This document shows positions 5,966-9,277 of a stretch of 9,277 bases of DNA, one piece after another (the first letter of the stretch is position 1; each line of letters opens with the position of its first letter). The notes beneath the pieces are model-generated. The model saw only the letters and a list, made by a program, of their open reading frames with translations. It made no database searches and was not told where the DNA came from. This stretch comes from Suttonella ornithocola. GTDB lineage: Bacteria; Pseudomonadota; Gammaproteobacteria; Cardiobacteriales; Cardiobacteriaceae. The translations under genes and the position numbers were made by a program. The DNA lies in contig NZ_LWHB01000043.1 of the NCBI RefSeq assembly GCF_001889065.1, positions 1-9,277 of the forward strand, in the 5' to 3' direction.

Positions 5966-8029
5966 ATGGCAGAGACAAAACCTACCTGTGCACTTTTACT
6001 GATTAGTCAAGATATGGAATGGATGAATGCCTTTCAAAAAGGGGTAAATCGTTTTTTCTTATCCACAGAGAAAGTTATTGATTCTTTAGAAGCCACTGAA
6101 ACTCAGTTGCTTAATTTTAGTCCTGACTTAATTGTATTAAGTGCAGATAGTCAAATGCCAGAGATGGATAAGCTTAAGCAGTTGCTTTATCGGCTTGGTA
6201 AGAATATTCCTGTATTGGTGATAAAGTCAGATTCTACTGAACCGTCAGATACATACGTTAAGCAAGGTGCAGAGTTTGTTTGTGCGAGACGCGATTTATT
6301 ATCAGCGATTCGTGCTGTTCAACATATTATGCGTTTAGCAGGTAATGAAGATCAAATGTCAGATACTCAAACGCATATGGAGGCGCTTGCAATGCGCTAT
6401 GAGCGTTTATTTGCTGATTTGCCTGATCCACTATGTTATCTCCAAGATGGTTTGTTTTTATCTGCCAATCCCGCTTTTTTAAAAGTGTTTAAAGTAAAAG
6501 ATGAGCAAGCTTTAAACGAGCTAACTTTTATGAATTTTGTGCCATTAAAAAGTGAACGTAATATTAAACAGCTGATGAAAATGGCATTAGAAAAAGATGT
6601 TGTCCCCGCAGAGAAAATAGAATTGCACAATAAAGAAGGGGAGAAGTTAGATATGGTTGTACATGTAAGCCGGGTGCAAATCAATGGGGAAACGGCTGTT
6701 CAAATGTATTTACGAGATGCGGCGGCAAGCGGTGGCGCTGGCGGAGGCTTAGATCCAACAACAGGATTAGGCAATGCAACACTATTACGCGCGTCCATTC
6801 GTCAAACACAAGAAAGAAGTGAAAGTGAGTTATTAGGGACATGGGTCTATCTTTGGTTGGAAAATTATCGTGAAGTCTTTCAGAAAGATGGATATAAACC
6901 AGCCGAAATTTTGATTCGAGCAGTCGTGCAAGCAGCAGAACGTTTGTTACCGCCTTCAACAGAAATGGTGCGTTTTTGTGATGATTCTATTTTACTATGG
7001 ATTACAGGAGATAAAGAGCAAGCCATTACGCGTATTCAAAATTTAGTCAACTATTTAGATGAACTTGTACCAGAGAATATTGGTCGGCTCATTCATCCTT
7101 ATGCTTTTGCTGGTATGTTAGAGGTAAGAAAAACTAGCACATTTGAAGAGTTATTGTCTAAAAGCTATCGTGCTGTAAGGGGATTGGCTGTGAGTCAATC
7201 TAAAGAACGTATTGCAGAACCTGCTGCGGCAAACATGACACGTAAAGATGAGCGTCGGGTGAATGAAATTACGCATATGTTAGATCAACAAAGAATACGT
7301 TTTTGGTATCAACCTATTGTTATGCTTTCCAATCCTGATGGTATTTCTCGTTATGCTGATAAGCTAGAGATTCTTCCTAATCCTGATACAGTTGAAGGTT
7401 TAGAAGAAGAAATAGAAGTGGATACTTTGCTACAGTTAGCCGACAGGTATGGGTTAGGGCGAAGAATTGATCAAGTAAAATTTACCCAATTTTGTCAAGA
7501 CATTTTATCTTATGATGGCGATCAGCGTGGGTTGACAGGATTTCTATCGGTTAGCGCTGATACACTTGAAGATGAAACGTTTCCTGAATGGTTAGAAAGT
7601 TTATTTAATCAAACAGGTATTTCGCCGGCGCAAATTGTTTTTGATCTAAAAGTAGATACAGCAAATAATGCTTATTCAGGTGCAAAACGTTTAATTGATA
7701 AAATGCGACCTTTAAAAGCGCGTTTTGCTATTTCAGAAATTGGTCGATTTGACGAAGAAATTAAAGAGATCTTAGAACGTATCCAGCCGGAAGTATTAAA
7801 ACTGGATATGCAAGAAATTGATACCTTTGAAGATGATGAAGAAGATCGCTTTATGTCAGCTGTGAAAGAATATGCACAAGCGCATCAAACGATATTGATT
7901 GCTGACCGTATGGAATCACCAGCACAGCTTTCTAGAGTGTGGCCTCATGATATTCAATATTTACAGGGAGATGGAATGATTTCAGCAATGGAACATTTTG
8001 ATTTTGATTTTAATGAGCCGCTTTTCTAA
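5966..8029 (+). CDS. fimX: FimX-like degenerate REC-PAS-GGDEF-EAL protein, type IV pilus regulator
   Basis: Likely non-catalytic c-di-GMP signalling protein controlling type IV pilus assembly and twitching, as FimX does through PilZ in Pseudomonas and Xanthomonas. It has 687 residues (P. aeruginosa FimX about 691) and the same domain order. The receiver (about 7-122) has a possible phosphoacceptor Asp61 (ADSQMP) but lacks the usual acidic pair and the Lys-Pro. A PAS domain (about 142-251) includes CYLQDGLFLSANPAF. A Gly-rich linker (256-261) leads to GGDEF (about 262-415) with CDDSI (338-342) in place of GGDEF. The EAL domain (about 438-682) starts RFWYQPIV; the EAL position reads ADKLE (464-468). 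The usual SVNLS is SVSAD, LDDFGTG is ISEIGRF, and AEGVE is ADRME, while the lysine in LKLD (611-614) and Glu650 remain. The end (VWPHDIQYLQGDG ... HFDFDF) closely follows the FimX C-terminus. Neither cyclase nor phosphodiesterase activity is expected. The start is supported by AAAGGA six bases upstream. No pil genes are in the window, so the role rests on similarity. Confidence 0.85.
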   Translation: MAETKPTCALLLISQDMEWMNAFQKGVNRFFLSTEKVIDSLEATETQLLNFSPDLIVLSADSQMPEMDKLKQLLYRLGKNIPVLVIKSDSTEPSDTYVKQGAEFVCARRDLLSAIRAVQHIMRLAGNEDQMSDTQTHMEALAMRYERLFADLPDPLCYLQDGLFLSANPAFLKVFKVKDEQALNELTFMNFVPLKSERNIKQLMKMALEKDVVPAEKIELHNKEGEKLDMVVHVSRVQINGETAVQMYLRDAAASGGAGGGLDPTTGLGNATLLRASIRQTQERSESELLGTWVYLWLENYREVFQKDGYKPAEILIRAVVQAAERLLPPSTEMVRFCDDSILLWITGDKEQAITRIQNLVNYLDELVPENIGRLIHPYAFAGMLEVRKTSTFEELLSKSYRAVRGLAVSQSKERIAEPAAANMTRKDERRVNEITHMLDQQRIRFWYQPIVMLSNPDGISRYADKLEILPNPDTVEGLEEEIEVDTLLQLADRYGLGRRIDQVKFTQFCQDILSYDGDQRGLTGFLSVSADTLEDETFPEWLESLFNQTGISPAQIVFDLKVDTANNAYSGAKRLIDKMRPLKARFAISEIGRFDEEIKEILERIQPEVLKLDMQEIDTFEDDEEDRFMSAVKEYAQAHQTILIADRMESPAQLSRVWPHDIQYLQGDGMISAMEHFDFDFNEPLF

Positions 8030-8048
8030 GCTGCTTTAATACCACTAT

Positions 8049-8078
8049 AAAAAATGGCGTAATAATACGCCATTTTTT
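8049..8078. terminator. Bidirectional terminator between fimX-like gene and menA
   Basis: A perfect 13-bp stem, AAAAAATGGCGTA (8049-8061), loop ATAA, TACGCCATTTTTT (8066-8078), has A and T runs on both sides, so it works for the two converging genes. It begins 20 bases after the fimX-like stop and overlaps the menA stop codon (8077-8079). Confidence 0.92.
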
Positions 8079-8979
8079 ATCTAAGCCGCCAAGCAGCTAT
8101 CAATATACCAGTAACAAATAAAGTATTAACCACAATATTAAGCTGGACGGCTGTTTTTAACTCTTTAGCTGCTAGTACGGGCGTAGGCGTGCCTAAGATA
8201 GCTTTTCCATGTTTACGTAGGATAGGAAGGGCAAATAAAAATAGGGCGCTTTGCCAAATGTATAACAATGAAAATAACAGATAACAAAGCACTGCTGTAA
8301 GTAATAATCCTGCATGAAAAAAACGACTACGAATAAAACCAAGTCTTACTGCTAATGTACGTTTACCCGCTAAACGATCACTGTCAATATCACGAATATT
8401 ATTAACATTTAATACAACAGCTGCAAGTAATCCTGCACCACTGGCTGGTAAAAATAATGCTAAAGAGAGTTCTCCAGTCTGTAAAACATAGCTGCCAATG
8501 ACACCTACCCAACCAAAAAAAATAAAAACAGCGATTTCTCCTAAGCCATGATAACCATAAGCATACCGCCCTAGTGTATAGCCTAATGCAGCAGCAGCAG
8601 AAAAAGCACCAAGTAAAATGAAAATCCAACGTTCTTCTAGAGAGCGCGTGCTAATAATAATCAATATGATACCTAAAGACAGTGTGATAATTAAACAAAT
8701 AATAATATAGTATTTAATGATATGAGGAGAAATGATACCTTGTCCCGTGAGCCGTTTAGGATGAAGTTCAGAGCGTGTATTATCTGTTCCTCTAATGCCA
8801 TCTCCATAGTCATTACTAATATTTGATAAGATTTGTAGACTTAAAGCCGTTAACAAACTTAACAGACAGATATCTACTCGCCAACTTCCGGCATAAAATG
8901 CAAGCGCATTTCCACAAAGAATGACCACAAAAGCTAAAGGTAGAGTACGAGGACGTATTAACGAAAGAAATAACGACAT
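8077..8979 (-). CDS. menA: MenA, 1,4-dihydroxy-2-naphthoate polyprenyltransferase
   Basis: Inner-membrane UbiA-family prenyltransferase that joins an all-trans polyprenyl diphosphate to 1,4-dihydroxy-2-naphthoate with loss of CO2, giving demethylmenaquinone. The 300 residues are the normal length. It opens with the MenA-type LIRPRTLPLAF (7-17). The first Asp-rich motif is NDYGDGIRGTD (56-66), binding diphosphate through Mg2+. The second is NNIRDIDSDRLAGKRTLAVRLG (193-214), as in MenA rather than UbiA. Eight or so hydrophobic segments follow the UbiA layout, e.g. around 10-30, 36-53, 90-110, 118-138, 148-166, 172-193, and two or three after 220. ATG at 8979 fits the start of the first helix; the ribosome-binding site is weak (TTGAG, about five bases upstream). 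It stands alone, converging on fimX, and no other men genes are in the window. It implies a menaquinone branch for low-oxygen respiration if the rest of the pathway exists. Confidence 0.94.
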   Translation of the reverse strand: MSLFLSLIRPRTLPLAFVVILCGNALAFYAGSWRVDICLLSLLTALSLQILSNISNDYGDGIRGTDNTRSELHPKRLTGQGIISPHIIKYYIIICLIITLSLGIILIIISTRSLEERWIFILLGAFSAAAALGYTLGRYAYGYHGLGEIAVFIFFGWVGVIGSYVLQTGELSLALFLPASGAGLLAAVVLNVNNIRDIDSDRLAGKRTLAVRLGFIRSRFFHAGLLLTAVLCYLLFSLLYIWQSALFLFALPILRKHGKAILGTPTPVLAAKELKTAVQLNIVVNTLFVTGILIAAWRLR

Positions 8980-9004
8980 AAAGACTCAATACTAAAAAAT
9001 TAGC

Positions 9005-9013
9005 ATTTTATCA
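9005..9013 (-). promoter_or_regulatory. Possible extended -10 promoter of menA
   Basis: On the - strand, TGATAAAAT (9013-9005) is an extended -10 (TG then TAAAAT). A -35 would be TTAAAT, a poor match, 17 bases upstream. The predicted start leaves a leader of roughly 20 bases before the menA ATG at 8979. Confidence 0.4.
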
Positions 9014-9052
9014 GTAAATATGAGCGTATTTAAAAGAAAATTATCAAGGTTG

Positions 9053-9083
9053 CTAGACTAGCAGTAACAGTCTGTTAGTCTAG
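9053..9083. repeat. Imperfect inverted repeat upstream of menA
   Basis: Left arm CTAGACTAGCAG (9053-9064), loop TAACAGT (9065-9071), right arm CTGTTAGTCTAG (9072-9083). Eleven of twelve positions pair and the other is a G-T wobble. There is no proper T tract after it on the menA strand, although an A run follows on + (so a T run precedes it on -). It lies between the menA promoter region and the IS end. It could be an operator-like site, the terminator remnant of a gene cut off by the IS, or a chance structure. Confidence 0.5.
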
Positions 9084-9114
9084 AAAAATGAAATTTAACA
9101 GCAAACTAAGTACA

Positions 9115-9277
9115 TATAGTGCAATCATCTAAAACCCAACCCAATCCAAAGCAGATAAAAGCATAAAGTATCAATACAATCCATCCGCCATTCTTTGCTA
9201 TTTGCTTAATCCAAGCCCACATCTTTTCAATAGGATTTAAGTCTGGACTATAAGGGGGTAACCAAACTATCTCATGC
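9115..9277 (-). mobile_element. IS630-family insertion sequence, 3' end (right copy, partial)
   Basis: Same element as at 1-221 but in opposite orientation, so the 3' ends of both transposase genes face inwards. The match runs from the window edge to TATAGTG at 9115-9121, then stops. The unique sequence beyond differs from that beyond the left copy, as expected for two independent insertions at TA targets. The rest of the element is outside the window. Confidence 0.85.
9125..9277 (-). pseudogene. IS630 transposase C-terminus, frameshifted copy
   Basis: The frame begins HEIVWLPPYSPDLNPIEKMWAWIKQI, identical to the left copy, including the third catalytic acid (Glu of NPIE). One base (the C at position 137 of the left copy) is missing here between 9198 and 9199. 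The protein therefore changes from IRKEWRMDCIDTL to IAKNGGWIVLI and runs on past the homologous stop (9127-9125) to TAG at 9108-9106. The loss is after the catalytic core, so effects on activity are uncertain; a sequencing error is also possible. Confidence 0.65.

Noticed and set aside
6436..6959. Two antisense frames within the FimX-like gene
   Set aside because: They lie opposite the PAS/GGDEF coding region, whose domains are clear on the + strand.
8402..8629. Cys/Trp-rich - strand frame inside menA
   Set aside because: Out-of-frame reading of a membrane-protein gene; the composition is typical of such shadows.
222..9114. True composite transposon carrying cargo genes
   Set aside because: The content is mostly housekeeping (mnmC, menA, mepA), with no resistance or mobility genes inside. 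Broken repeats at contig ends explain the layout more simply.
1..9277. CRISPR array, tRNA, rRNA, toxin-antitoxin or phage-defence module
   Set aside because: No direct-repeat array, no cloverleaf-like or rRNA segment, and no gene of those families was seen.

Overview
The window is a 9.3 kb AT-rich piece of a bacterial chromosome. Both ends lie inside copies of the same IS630-family insertion sequence, placed in opposite orientation. Because both ends stop within near-identical repeat DNA, this may well be a whole draft-assembly contig broken at a multicopy IS. It need not be a composite transposon. The gene content is Gram-negative: a surface lipoprotein of the TbpB/Slam-dependent type, the periplasmic murein endopeptidase MepA, fused bifunctional MnmC, and a FimX-like type IV pilus regulator. 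This points to a host-associated gammaproteobacterium with type IV pili. A member of the Cardiobacteriales (Suttonella, Cardiobacterium, Dichelobacter) is a reasonable guess, but it is inference.

Layout from left to right: the 3' end of an IS630 transposase (1-221, + strand); a strong hairpin terminator (259-286); then a long block on the - strand. In transcription order that block is a nitronate monooxygenase-like flavoprotein (5773-4763), mnmC (4763-2922, joined by a TAATG stop/start overlap), an unrecognised exported 174-residue protein (2850-2326), mepA (2319-1456) and the surface lipoprotein (1246-305), which ends at the terminator. A divergent intergenic region (5774-5965) holds promoters for the flavoprotein on one side and the FimX-like gene (5966-8029, +) on the other. 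fimX converges with menA (8979-8077, -) on a shared bidirectional terminator (8049-8078). A short region with an imperfect CTAGACTA hairpin separates menA from the second, frameshifted IS630 copy (9115-9277, -).

The genes appear to form separate units: tRNA wobble-uridine modification (mnmC) coupled to a flavoprotein of unknown substrate; an envelope pair (small exported protein plus mepA); a solitary surface-exposed ligand-binding lipoprotein; c-di-GMP-linked control of type IV pili or twitching (FimX-like, with heavily decayed GGDEF and EAL motifs); and menaquinone synthesis (menA). I see no convincing new multi-gene system. The points most worth a second look are the degenerate FimX, the flavoprotein without its family's catalytic histidine that is coupled to mnmC, and the lipoprotein beside an IS end.
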